A stretch of 64,000 bases of DNA from Deltaproteobacteria bacterium. GTDB lineage: Bacteria; Acidobacteriota; Thermoanaerobaculia; Multivoradales; JAHZIX01. How positions within the stretch are numbered: position 1 is the first letter of the stretch; each line of letters opens with the position of its first letter. The position numbers and the translations under genes were made by a program. Of the stretch, positions 1 to 8,698 are shown piece by piece. The stretch spans positions 248,001 through 312,000 of the forward strand of contig JAHZIX010000044.1 in NCBI GenBank assembly GCA_022601195.1, written 5' to 3'. Under the pieces are notes generated by a model. The model worked only from the letters and a program-made list of their open reading frames with translations, had not been told where the DNA came from and did no database searches.

Positions 1-2
1 CC

Positions 3-635
3 TTGAGCTTCGGCGATTTCCAAGAAAGTCAGGAAGTCGAAGTCTTGGCCGACCCTCGCTTTGACATCGCCGCGGAAGATCGTCTCGCCCGCTGGCAAGC
101 TCTTCAGCGGGCCGGAGCTCTCCGCAACCTGGTGGTCGAGAGCATCGAGAGAATCCATGAGGCTCGGGCCGACATCGACACCATCCTCGGGAAAATCGAC
201 CGATCTAAAAAGGAAGCTGCCCTGGCAGAAGGTGAATCGACCGTCGCTGAAGCTTCTACTGCAGAAGACACTCCGGCCTCGATCCACGACACCCTGCAGG
301 ACTCAGCAAAGGAGTTGCAAACCCAGCTCACCTCCCTAGAGAAGAGGCTCTGGAACACCCCGGACACCAAAGGAATCCCAGCAGACACTGCTGTCCTTTC
401 TCTTCTGGGCCGAGCCCAGTGGTTCCTGGAATCTGGCTGGGACGCTCCAACCCAAACCCAACTGGCCTACTTGGAGAGAGCAGAAACTCTGCTTGGAGAA
501 GTTCTCGAGGAACACAACCGCCTCTTCTCCAAAGGCCTCGTCGATTTCGCCAGTCAAGCGGAAGAGGCGGAGATCGACCTACTGCCCAAGAGGCTACCCC
601 TAGCTCTTCCGGCGGCTCCGGCTCCTCTTCCTTAA
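3..635 (+). CDS. C-terminal part of a VPS10/BNR-repeat glycosyl hydrolase-like protein (5' end outside the window)
   Basis: The frame is open from the window edge, so only about 210 C-terminal residues are visible. They begin with a short beta segment ending in VEVLADPR, followed by a long helical region with an Asp/Glu/Thr-rich linker and a second helical pair. This matches, from memory, the C-terminal tail of the large exported sortilin/VPS10-domain 'glycosyl hydrolase' or photosystem II stability factor-like proteins that are abundant in Acidobacteriota, in which a DPR-type beta strand precedes a helical bundle. The beta-propeller that would settle the assignment lies upstream and cannot be seen. 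The gene ends convergently with the anchor B gene on the other strand. Catalytic function is unproven even for the full-length family. Confidence 0.65.
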   Translation: MSFGDFQESQEVEVLADPRFDIAAEDRLARWQALQRAGALRNLVVESIERIHEARADIDTILGKIDRSKKEAALAEGESTVAEASTAEDTPASIHDTLQDSAKELQTQLTSLEKRLWNTPDTKGIPADTAVLSLLGRAQWFLESGWDAPTQTQLAYLERAETLLGEVLEEHNRLFSKGLVDFASQAEEAEIDLLPKRLPLALPAAPAPLP

Positions 636-720
636 TGTCGGTCTCTAGAGGACAGACTGCCGCCCCGGAGGCTAAATTGAAAAGCTCCGAGGAGGCGCGC
701 AGCGAACCTTCAGCGAGATC

Positions 721-2211
721 CTAGAAAGACGCCTCGAGCTGAGTCGAAGCGGTCATCATCGACGACCGTTCTCCTGCGGGTGCCTCGACCGGACAGCTGG
801 CGACTTTCTCTAGAGACTGAACGAAAGCCGACATGGCCGCGACCGCCGTGGTCCATGAGGTCGTATCCCCACTCTCGAAGCCATCCGAGAAGATCTCCTG
901 CGGGCCGAGATTGGCTCGCAGGACAAATAGACCGCGATTGATGTCGCTCACCAGGACGATCCCATCGTCGAAGAAGGGGTAAGCGCTCCAGGCGCCGGCA
1001 AAGCTATTGCTATCCCCTTCCGGATATGTATCGAAATAGGCCGCTTCGGTGAGGGCTCCCACCGACGGATCATCCAAGTGGAGAACCCGCAAGCCCCGCC
1101 GATAGTTCGCCTGGTAGGTGTGATTGCCCTTGACGTACTGGTTGTGATCGATGGACGGTCCGTCGGCGAGATAGGCACCAGCGACGACTCCTTCATCCAG
1201 ATTCGTGATGTCCCAAACGTAGGTCTTCGTATTGTGGCCGAAGTTCTGTTCGTCTTTCTCATCGTCGTGAATGAAATAGCGTTGATCCTCGGTCATCCAG
1301 CCCTGGTGACTGTAGCCCCAACCGGAGTAACTGTTGCGAGACAACATGACCGGATTCTTCTTGTCGGTCACGTCGACAATGGTCACCGTGTCGATATTCG
1401 CTCCGATACAGATCTCCTTGCCGTGGTGCTCCAGGTCCGGGCCCGAATAGACGACACATTGGGCGTCATGGGTGTACCCGTCTTCAGAGAAACAACCTAC
1501 GAAATCCGGCACCAACGGGTCGCGAAGATTGATCATGTGCAAGCCACCGTCGCAGGTATCCGAGCCCACCGCATAGGCAAATCCCGTAGCTTCGTTGATC
1601 ACCACGTTGTGAGATCGCCCAAATCCATCGTAGTGAGCATCGTTGGTGAACGTCTCCGGTGGAGAGGTCACTGCCCGCAGGCGAGTGAGGTCGAAGACTT
1701 GCATGCCATGACTGCCGGCGAAATCCGCCACGATGTAGGCGTAGTTCCCATAGGTCTTGATATCCCGCCACGCTGAGTTCTGTGAATGGGTTGGCAAGTT
1801 TCCCAAGTACACTGGATTGATCGGATCCGAAAGATCGATGAAAGCGGTACCGGTGGAACGCCCCACCAACGCATAACTCTTACCGGTCAAGGGATCCTTC
1901 CACCCCCAGAGATCATTGCCATTTCCTCCCCCGATGTCTGACAGATTCAAGAAAGCGAGGAGATCGACGTTCTTGCAAGGGAAAATATCCGCCATGCCAT
2001 CTCGACAAGTACTGGGCTCGAGAAAATTGTAGGGGATGTGTACGTGGTGCTCGCCACCATGAGCGATCATGGCGAGCTCTTCGGCGGTGATATCCGGCCT
2101 TTCTTTGATCAAGTGTTCCGGAATATGGCAAGCCAGTGCCGGCGATGCCAAAGCTAGTTGTAGAACTAGAGCCAGGCAGAAGCTGACGGGGGAAACAACA
2201 GGGACGCGCAT
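721..2211 (-). CDS. Exported choice-of-anchor B family (LVIVD-repeat) protein
   Basis: A 496-residue protein with a classical signal peptide (hydrophobic core LALVLQLALASPALA, then CHIPEHL). The body consists of repeated beta-propeller blades with LVIVD-like segments such as TAFIDLSDPINPVYLG, MQVFDLTRLRAV, LHMINLRDPLVPDFVG and VTIVDVTDKKNPVML, which is typical of choice-of-anchor B proteins. The C-terminus carries IFSDGFESGDTTSW followed by a short tail, a motif also found on the FG-GAP protein at 38484-40085. The ribosome binding site GAAGGAG lies 7 nt before the ATG. The protein is presumably surface-exposed or secreted. No catalytic residues are evident and the biological role is unknown. 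Confidence 0.85.
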   Translation of the reverse strand: MRVPVVSPVSFCLALVLQLALASPALACHIPEHLIKERPDITAEELAMIAHGGEHHVHIPYNFLEPSTCRDGMADIFPCKNVDLLAFLNLSDIGGGNGNDLWGWKDPLTGKSYALVGRSTGTAFIDLSDPINPVYLGNLPTHSQNSAWRDIKTYGNYAYIVADFAGSHGMQVFDLTRLRAVTSPPETFTNDAHYDGFGRSHNVVINEATGFAYAVGSDTCDGGLHMINLRDPLVPDFVGCFSEDGYTHDAQCVVYSGPDLEHHGKEICIGANIDTVTIVDVTDKKNPVMLSRNSYSGWGYSHQGWMTEDQRYFIHDDEKDEQNFGHNTKTYVWDITNLDEGVVAGAYLADGPSIDHNQYVKGNHTYQANYRRGLRVLHLDDPSVGALTEAAYFDTYPEGDSNSFAGAWSAYPFFDDGIVLVSDINRGLFVLRANLGPQEIFSDGFESGDTTSWTTAVAAMSAFVQSLEKVASCPVEAPAGERSSMMTASTQLEASF

Positions 2212-2653
2212 CGCTTTTCTCCTTCGAAGAGATCTGGTCCTCGAACGGCCTCGGCGGGCACTCCCGCTGGCTCTCGATCCGGTCGAGTCTCTGACGGTGA
2301 CTCGGCGCTACGAGAACCTCGAGCTGTTCTTTTGCGAACAGAACTCCTGGATTCATCGCCAATCCCCGAATCTCGCCGGCCGGAGGTCTTCACCGCCGAC
2401 GGTCGAGGCTCAGGATCGAAGGTCCACGAAAATCAAAACAACGGCCATCGCCGTAATAAAAGGACGTTTACCCTAACATGGGAAGATCCCCTCGACCCGA
2501 CAGCCTGCCAGGGGTAAAGTCTTCTGCCCCTCAGGAAACTCTACGCCTTCGTAGTTCAGGAGACTCGGTCTCCAGAACCAACTTTTCCCATTTCCGTTTG
2601 GTCCGGCGAAGACTAGAGTGCAAACCGGCTTCGCCGACTGATAGTTTCGGGCA
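2212..2653. other. Intergenic region between two divergent genes
   Basis: About 440 nt separate the divergent anchor B and DUF885 genes. It should carry both promoters. I could not find a convincing -35/-10 pair, structured RNA or believable small gene in it; the short open frames here lack ribosome binding sites and recognisable protein composition. Confidence 0.5.
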
Positions 2654-4417
2654 ATGAAACACCATCTAGCTCTCGGCTTGCTCCTCACTCTCGGCGCCTG
2701 TTCGGTTTCCACAACCCCAGACCCCAGCACTCGACTCCAGAGTCTTTTTGACGAGGAATGGGAGTTTCGCCTACAGGAAAGCCCTCTATTGGCCACTTCG
2801 GTAGGGGACCATCGCTTTGGAGAGCGGCTTCCGGATGCGTCCTTGGCGGCGGAGCAGCGGCGGTATGAAGCACGGTTGGAGTTTCTGGAGCGGCTCGGGC
2901 AGATCGATCGCGCCCTCCTCGATAGTGAAGATCGGGTGAGTGCTCTGATGTTCGAGGCCCAACTGCAGGACTCCGTGAAGGATTTCGAGCTCGGGGGTCA
3001 TTTGATTCCTTTTACTTCCGATTCGGGCTTTCATACCGATCTCGCCCGACTCCCGACTCAGGTCCCCCTCGATACCGTCGCCGACTACCAGAACTACCTC
3101 TCCCGCCTGGCGGCGATTCCCGGTTATTTCGATGGCTACCTGGAGGTACTACAACAGGCCGTCAAGGAAGAGCGCACCCTGCCGCGGGTCGTTCTCGAAG
3201 GCTTCGAGCACACCATGGCCTCCCACGTCGTCGAGGATGCCCAGGAGAGCCTATTCTTTGCACCCTTCAAGAAATTTCCCCCCGGCATTCCAGAAGATCG
3301 TCAGGAGGAATTGCGGACTAGCGGACGCCAGGCGGTATTGGAGCACGTTGTTCCCGCCTACCAGAAGCTCCTGAGCTTCATGGAGCAAACCTATATTCCC
3401 ACCGCCCGCAACACCCTCGGCGCCTCGGCTCTTCCCCAAGGTGAGCAGTACTACGCTCACCTGATCCGCCGCTACACGACTCTCGATCTCTCTGCTGACG
3501 AGATCCATGAGCTCGGTCTTCAGGAAGTCGACCGTATTCATCAGGAAATGAACCAGGTCATTGAGCAAGTGGGCTTCGACGGCTCCTTCGACGAGTTCCT
3601 GCTCTTCCTGCGAACAGACCCTCGTTTCTACGCGAAAACACCGGAAGACTTGCTCAAGGAAGCTTCCTTTATCTCCAAGAAGATGGATGCCCGGTTGCCA
3701 GCCCTATTCGGTCACCTTCCCCGCCTACCCTATGGCGTTGAGCCAGTGCCGGCCCACATCGCTCCCAAATACACCGCCGGTCGCTACGTCTCGCCGGCTC
3801 GAGGCTCTCGCCAACCAGGCCTCTATTGGGTCAATACCTACGACCTCGAGAGCCGGCCTCTCTATGCCCTGGAGGCCTTGTCTCTCCACGAGGCGGTTCC
3901 GGGGCACCATCTACAAGGCTCTATTGCCAGGGAGCTCGAAGGTTTGCCGCCCTTTCGGCGTTTCACCTACCTGTCCGCCTACGGGGAGGGCTGGGGGCTG
4001 TACTCCGAAAGACTCGGTCTCGAAGCGGGTTTCTACACCGACCCCTACAGCAACTTTGGACGGCTGACCTATGAGATGTGGAGGGCTTGCCGCTTGGTGG
4101 TCGACACGGGTCTTCACGCCAAGGGCTGGAGCCGAGAGCAAGCCATGGACTACCTAGCGAGCCGAACGGCTTTGTCTCTGCTGGAGGTACGGACGGAGAC
4201 GGATCGCTACATCTCTTGGCCCGGCCAAGCTCTGGCCTACAAGATCGGTGAACTCAAGATCCGAGAGCTCCGCAGCAAAGCTGAAAAGACCCTCGGAGGT
4301 GCCTTTGATCTTCGGGAATTTCACGACGCCGTTCTCGGCAGCGGCTCCGTCCCATTGCCGGTGCTGGAAGAGATCGTCGACGGCTATATCGAGCGCCGTC
4401 GGAGTGCTTCCCCATAG
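2654..4417 (+). CDS. DUF885 family lipoprotein, putative metallopeptidase
   Basis: A 587-residue protein with a lipoprotein signal (LLLTLGAC lipobox, Cys near residue 16), so it is probably tethered to a membrane facing the periplasm. The body matches the DUF885 family along its length. The diagnostic segment is SLHEAVPGHHLQ, an HExxxxxH-like stretch that resembles zinc ligands of gluzincin-type peptidases, followed about 40 residues later by YGEGWGLYSERL, whose Glu residues could supply the third ligand. Peptidase activity is inferred from this motif and is not established for most members. The 3' end overlaps the convergent nucleotidyltransferase gene by 34 nt. The start codon has only a weak ribosome binding site, but it places the lipobox correctly. 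Confidence 0.88.
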   Translation: MKHHLALGLLLTLGACSVSTTPDPSTRLQSLFDEEWEFRLQESPLLATSVGDHRFGERLPDASLAAEQRRYEARLEFLERLGQIDRALLDSEDRVSALMFEAQLQDSVKDFELGGHLIPFTSDSGFHTDLARLPTQVPLDTVADYQNYLSRLAAIPGYFDGYLEVLQQAVKEERTLPRVVLEGFEHTMASHVVEDAQESLFFAPFKKFPPGIPEDRQEELRTSGRQAVLEHVVPAYQKLLSFMEQTYIPTARNTLGASALPQGEQYYAHLIRRYTTLDLSADEIHELGLQEVDRIHQEMNQVIEQVGFDGSFDEFLLFLRTDPRFYAKTPEDLLKEASFISKKMDARLPALFGHLPRLPYGVEPVPAHIAPKYTAGRYVSPARGSRQPGLYWVNTYDLESRPLYALEALSLHEAVPGHHLQGSIARELEGLPPFRRFTYLSAYGEGWGLYSERLGLEAGFYTDPYSNFGRLTYEMWRACRLVVDTGLHAKGWSREQAMDYLASRTALSLLEVRTETDRYISWPGQALAYKIGELKIRELRSKAEKTLGGAFDLREFHDAVLGSGSVPLPVLEEIVDGYIERRRSASP

Positions 4418-5244
4418 CCCTCCGGGGTACCAATATCCAGAAAATACCCATCCGGAAAGGGCACTCCGCGCAGATCCATTCCCTCCGCAGCGGCCTGTTT
4501 GAAGAGAGTTCCTAACTGAAACTCTTTCTCGCCGGTTATGGGATTCACCATGGCCTCGGAGAGGAAAGCCGTAAAGCGCGGTCCCCACACTGCCAACAAC
4601 CAATTGAAAGCCAGTTGGGAAGTGGCCGGGCGAATTTGGATATCCACCACTCGGCCTTCCTCCCCCAACTCGACCATGTCGGTCATCCATGGGGTAGCGC
4701 AGGGGAATAGACCGAGAGCGACATCACACCCTGACTCCTCTTGACACCGGGCCAGATGGGCAAAAGCATCCCTAGGCTCGAACAAGACGTCCGGAAAGCC
4801 CATCGCCACCCTACTGTTGGCCACGAAGGGCCTGGCACAACTCAAGGATTCAGGAACGCTATCGGTGCTCGTCACAGCTACATAGGCGATATCGAGACCC
4901 GTTACCGGCTCCCGGCAGAGGTAGGAAGGGATATCCCACTTGCCATCCCTAAGCACCACAAAAGCCTGACGAATATCAGCGGCAGTAAAACACTCCAAGA
5001 GATGGTGGCAAACGACTCGCGGGCCATCGGCCCCCTGGGCTCTCGCCCCGCCTGGGGTTAAGTCCAGGGGCATGATCTCCTTGCTGCAGGGCAAAGCACC
5101 GAGGCGAGAAGCGCGGCCAGCGGCTGGGATCAATCCGACAAGGGGTAAGGCGGCGGACCAGCTCCCGGGCTCTTCATCGGAGTCACCGGGTAGTTGGGGC
5201 GCTGAGTTACTCACTCCCTCCTCCAACCGACTCTGCCTGACCAC
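4384..5244 (-). CDS. Nucleotidyltransferase-like protein (RmlA/sugar-1-phosphate nucleotidylyltransferase fold)
   Basis: A 286-residue protein whose N-terminal GLIPAAGRASRLG is the GxG nucleotide-binding loop of NTP transferases, followed by SKEIMPL, which resembles the SKxMLPV segment of RmlA-type enzymes. The C-terminal FPDGYFLDIGTPEGY also matches the family (xWxDxGTPxxL). It would join an NTP to a sugar-1-phosphate; the sugar cannot be read from the sequence. The GTG at 5244 gives a long unmatched N-terminus of about 33 residues and overlaps the upstream TPR gene by 38 nt. A GTG at 5214 is an alternative start that would reduce the overlap. The gene is co-oriented with the TPR gene and probably translated in coupling with it. 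Confidence 0.8.
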   Translation of the reverse strand: MVRQSRLEEGVSNSAPQLPGDSDEEPGSWSAALPLVGLIPAAGRASRLGALPCSKEIMPLDLTPGGARAQGADGPRVVCHHLLECFTAADIRQAFVVLRDGKWDIPSYLCREPVTGLDIAYVAVTSTDSVPESLSCARPFVANSRVAMGFPDVLFEPRDAFAHLARCQEESGCDVALGLFPCATPWMTDMVELGEEGRVVDIQIRPATSQLAFNWLLAVWGPRFTAFLSEAMVNPITGEKEFQLGTLFKQAAAEGMDLRGVPFPDGYFLDIGTPEGYGEALRRRSI

Positions 5245-6811
5245 CGCCGCCCCGGGATCGGCGGCGAATCTCCCGCAGAGCAGCAGTTGCCGACTGGGCC
5301 GTCACCAGATCACCGCTGCGGCGAGCGGACTCTGCCAAGCCCCTTAGAGAAAGAGAGCGGCCAGGAGCCCGCTCCAAGGAGCGCGCGAAGATTTCTTGGG
5401 CCTCCTCGGATCGCCCGAGGAAAAGGAACACCTCACCGAGCATCTCGTGAGAAGGCTTGGCGGGCCGGGGCGGTCCTAGGCCGAAGGGAATTCCCTCCTC
5501 CAGCGTCACCGCCTCCTGAAGTCTCTCCACAGCCAGCTCAGGCTGCCCATCGACCAGGAGGAGAGAACCCTCTAGCTCCAGAGCTAGCACCTTGGCTTCG
5601 TCGGAGCCTTCCAGATCCAACCCTTGGATGGCTTCGAAGGAATCTTGGGCCAACTGTTTCTTGCCGCGCCGGAGAGCAGCGAGCCCGGTAGTGAAATGGT
5701 CCGTGGCAACCCAGTGAACCGGTAGGTCGGAGAGATCCGGTCCCTCTGGAATGCCTCGCCAGGCTTCCGTATTCATCAAGTGGTGAGCCCTCATTTGTAG
5801 ATAGTGCGCCCGAATACGCTCGGCATCACTGCCCTCCAAGTCTTGGCGAATCACTGCCAAGAGCCGGGCCGCGTCCTCGAACTTGCCCTGCTGGAGGTAG
5901 GCATAGTGCAGCCAAAGAAGTGCGTGATAGCCGCGCTGCTCTGGCCCCAGGTTCTTTGCCTTGACCCGCGCCTCCGCCGCCTCCCAGGAATCGATGTTGG
6001 AGCTCACTGACTCTTGCCACCGCCCCAAGGCGAAAAAGATGTGAGAGGGCATGTGGAGAGCATGAACCGCAGCCGGAGCAATATCTGCGTAGACGCGCGC
6101 TGCCCGCAGCCCCAAGGGAGCATGGATGGGGTCATCGTAGGAGTGAATCAGGTAGTGAGCCGCTCCGGGATGCTGAGGATTCGCCGCAAAAATCTCCTCA
6201 GCCACCGCGGCCGCCTTCATGTAGGTAGCGAAGTCTCGACCCTCGTGGCAAGTTCCCAACAGAGAGAGAGAATAGAAGGCTGCTGCCTCCAGATCTTCCG
6301 GATACGTCTTCATGAGTCGCTCCATGGCCTCGGCGTATGCCAGGTTCCTCTCCAGGCGCGTACCCTCGCCGTAGAGAACCTCGACAGCTTCCAGATATCC
6401 CCCCTCCCTCGGAGTGGGAGCTCCTTGGATGCGCCGATCGGAGTTTTCCCCCAAGAGAGCGAGGACCGCCCTGGCTTCTTGCAGATTCTCGTACATCCAG
6501 ATAGGGCGATTGTGAGTCATGGCTTCGCCCCAAAAAGCCATCGTGAAATCCGGCTGCACCTTCCTGGCCCGTTGAAAGGCTTCTAAAGCATCGTCATACT
6601 CAAAGCTGTGCAAGTAGAGCACCCCTTGGAGAAAGTGTTGCTGAGCTTCGGCGGATCCGGAAGTCGGAAAAGAAATCTCTCCCAACTCAGTGTGGCCCGG
6701 TTCGTCCGCCGCCGAGATTCCGCTTCCCAACACCAGCCCCATCACCCAGATCAGGGCCCAGGCTCCTCTGTTCAACAAAGTCCTATCCAGCACGACGCCT
6801 CCTATCTTCAT
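5207..6811 (-). CDS. Exported tetratricopeptide-repeat protein
   Basis: A 534-residue protein with a signal peptide (LIWVMGLVLGSGISAADE). It has helical TPR-like pairs through most of its length, for example LEAFQRARKVQPDFTMAFWG near the N-terminus and LFLGRSEEAQEIFARSLERA near the C-terminus. A central His-rich segment (HPGAAHYLIHSYDDP, then HALHMPSHIFFALGRW) is characteristic of a widespread family of exported bacterial TPR proteins of this length whose function is not known. It heads a two-gene unit with the nucleotidyltransferase-like gene, whose start lies inside its 3' end. It is probably a periplasmic scaffold; the conserved His residues might bind metal, which is a guess. Confidence 0.85.
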   Translation of the reverse strand: MKIGGVVLDRTLLNRGAWALIWVMGLVLGSGISAADEPGHTELGEISFPTSGSAEAQQHFLQGVLYLHSFEYDDALEAFQRARKVQPDFTMAFWGEAMTHNRPIWMYENLQEARAVLALLGENSDRRIQGAPTPREGGYLEAVEVLYGEGTRLERNLAYAEAMERLMKTYPEDLEAAAFYSLSLLGTCHEGRDFATYMKAAAVAEEIFAANPQHPGAAHYLIHSYDDPIHAPLGLRAARVYADIAPAAVHALHMPSHIFFALGRWQESVSSNIDSWEAAEARVKAKNLGPEQRGYHALLWLHYAYLQQGKFEDAARLLAVIRQDLEGSDAERIRAHYLQMRAHHLMNTEAWRGIPEGPDLSDLPVHWVATDHFTTGLAALRRGKKQLAQDSFEAIQGLDLEGSDEAKVLALELEGSLLLVDGQPELAVERLQEAVTLEEGIPFGLGPPRPAKPSHEMLGEVFLFLGRSEEAQEIFARSLERAPGRSLSLRGLAESARRSGDLVTAQSATAALREIRRRSRGGGGQAESVGGGSE

Positions 6812-7358
6812 CCTATGACTCCTACACTAGCAACGCCGATCCCAGGTACCTCTACCGTCGAAACTCCCAAAACCTAGCTGCTCGAAAAACGGTGATGAAA
6901 GTCGTTGTTCAACGAGAGCAAGGGATCTCGCTCGCCCTACCCACTGGCCTTCTATGACCCGGCCGTACCTACCGGGAACTCTGGCATCCGAGAGCGATTC
7001 CTCGGTCTCGACCGAGCTCCGTTCTGGCCGCGTCACGGAATCCATCCTCGAATCCTTGGGCCTCCCGGCATCTATGGCTCCTCGCACCGAATTCGGCGAG
7101 AAGGCAGGACCAGCCCGGAGGAAAGCTCGCGAGATCCTTTAGCTGAGTCGAGGATCTCGCGACGCCGCGCCACCGTCAAGTGCCGGATGAAAGCAGAAAA
7201 AGCCGCACCACCGGCAGAGTTGCGCTCTGCCGAAGAGCAAAAGCGCCTTCCGACGAGGGGAGATTCAGGCGGCTACGGAGCCGCACCAGAGAGACGGTGA
7301 GGAGGGAGGAGTAGGACGGCTGGGAGAGGCTTCAGGCGGACAGGCTACCGAAATCGGT
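6812..7358. other. Intergenic region with several hairpins and no convincing gene
   Basis: Open frames here are Arg/Ser/Pro-rich, lack ribosome binding sites and look like GC-rich noise. The sequence can form an 8-bp hairpin at 7212-7232 (CGGCAGAG, loop TTGCG, CTCTGCCG) and a 6-bp hairpin at 7269-7284 (GCGGCT/AGCCGC). A longer pair, TCAGGCGGA at 7332-7340 with TCCGCCTGA at 7372-7380, encloses ACCGAAATCGGT and straddles the stop codon of the FHA gene. None is followed by a T-run on the relevant strand. This could be a structured 3' or 5' untranslated region, or a small RNA, but nothing proves it. Confidence 0.4.
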
Positions 7359-7937
7359 TCACCTCGTCTCCTCCGCCTGAGCTCCGGGGCGCCTGACTGC
7401 CGAATCCGACCCGATATTCGCACCAAGCCAGGAAACTGGGGCTTCGGACTCCACTGAAATGGGTACGGTCTCAGCTACCAGCAAATCTGCGCGGGACATC
7501 GTATGAGTTTCGTCCGAGTGATTTTCATCGAATCTTCTTGCAGCAGCCTGGAGAGACGCCGGCAGGGCGATAGTCCCCTCCTCCGCAGGCCCGGACAATA
7601 GCTGGAAGAGCTCCTCCTCTGGAGCTCCCTCCACGTGCGACTTCTCGACCGTCTCACCGTAGACAAAATGAGATCTGCCTAGACGCAAGAGAGCTCCTGG
7701 GTGAAGAACCTGACCGTCTACCCTTTCTCCATTGACAAAGGTACCGTTGACACTTTCGAGATCCCCAATGCGGAGCCGACCTCTTTGCCCGAGTAGAATG
7801 AGGGCATGGCGTCGAGAGACTTCCAACTCCGTCAACTGGATATCCGCCTCACCACATCGCCCGAGGAGTGTTCGTTGGCCGAGAACGAATACAGATCCTT
7901 CTAAGGACCCGCTGCAGGCTCGAAGATAGTGAAGCAT
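7359..7937 (-). CDS. FHA-domain protein
   Basis: A 192-residue protein with one N-terminal forkhead-associated domain (about residues 18-90): LGR near residue 25, VSRRHALI, and LESVNGTFVNGERV carry the conserved Gly-Arg, Ser-x-x-His and Asn-Gly-Thr phosphothreonine-binding elements. The remaining 100 residues are low-complexity and acidic with no recognised fold. It is probably a cytosolic phosphopeptide reader. It lies 192 nt downstream of the receiver-domain gene in the same direction and could be a reader for one of the Ser/Thr kinases typical of this lineage. A partner cannot be assigned from the sequence. Confidence 0.88.
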   Translation of the reverse strand: MLHYLRACSGSLEGSVFVLGQRTLLGRCGEADIQLTELEVSRRHALILLGQRGRLRIGDLESVNGTFVNGERVDGQVLHPGALLRLGRSHFVYGETVEKSHVEGAPEEELFQLLSGPAEEGTIALPASLQAAARRFDENHSDETHTMSRADLLVAETVPISVESEAPVSWLGANIGSDSAVRRPGAQAEETR

Positions 7938-8129
7938 CTCTTCCCTCCCGATCTAGGGGCTCTACCCCCGATGATCATGACTCGTTGAGGAGGTAAGACT
8001 AGCGAGACTGGCCATAGGTCGCCATCAGGAATCCAGAAATTCTAATGTCTCCTCTACTGCTTGTTTAGACCTACGACAATGTCCTACAACAGAAAAGGTG
8101 AGACTCACCAAGAATGGCGACCCGACGAG

Positions 8130-8696
8130 CTATCTTCTCAAATACTCTTCGATCTCCTGAATCAACTCCGAGACGCTCTCGTTGGTTTCCTCAATGAAAA
8201 TCGAGTCATCTTGCCGCGAATCCACTTCCGTCGGCTCCACCGAGGTTGCTGTAGAGTCCCCTGCCTGGCCTTCCCGGGACAAGGTTCTTTGAAGAAGAGC
8301 ACGGCTACCTCGAGCCAAACGCTTCAGCCGAAGTCCCTCTTGAATGGTCTGAGCTAGGTCCATCGCTCGACAAGGCTTGGCGAGAAATCGATAGACCTCG
8401 CCCTCGTTGATGGCTCGCACTGCAGCCTCTAGAGTTGCGTGCCCCGTGAGCACGATCCGCACGGAATCGGGATAAAGCTCCCTGACCTTTGCCAACAACT
8501 CGGTGCCACTCATGATCGGCATCCGCTCATCGGAAACCACCACATCCACCTTGGTGGCTTGCAATATCTTGAGAGCTCCGTCCCCGGAAGTCGCCGTAAG
8601 GATCAAGAACGGCATTCTCCTTAGGGCGTCCCGAAGACTCTCCACCACATGTTTCTCATCGTCTACAAAGAGTACGACTGGAACATCTTCCGTCAT
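8130..8696 (-). CDS. Response regulator (receiver domain without output domain)
   Basis: A 188-residue protein with a complete receiver domain: acidic pair DD near residues 12-13, phospho-acceptor D56 in VVVSDERMP, T84 in IVLTGH and K107 in FLAKPC. About 70 C-terminal residues form a helix and an acidic tail, with no DNA-binding, GGDEF or HD-GYP domain. The DERMP and FLAKPC signatures resemble receivers of RpfG-like regulators. It begins 2 nt after the stop of the upstream histidine kinase, so the two are translationally coupled and form a cognate pair. Signal output is probably through protein contacts. Confidence 0.92.
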   Translation of the reverse strand: MTEDVPVVLFVDDEKHVVESLRDALRRMPFLILTATSGDGALKILQATKVDVVVSDERMPIMSGTELLAKVRELYPDSVRIVLTGHATLEAAVRAINEGEVYRFLAKPCRAMDLAQTIQEGLRLKRLARGSRALLQRTLSREGQAGDSTATSVEPTEVDSRQDDSIFIEETNESVSELIQEIEEYLRR

Positions 8697-8698
8697 TC

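Noticed and set aside
6905..7300. 131-codon frame in the gap before the FHA gene
   Set aside because: Arg/Pro/Ser-rich low-information protein, no ribosome binding site, no recognisable motif.
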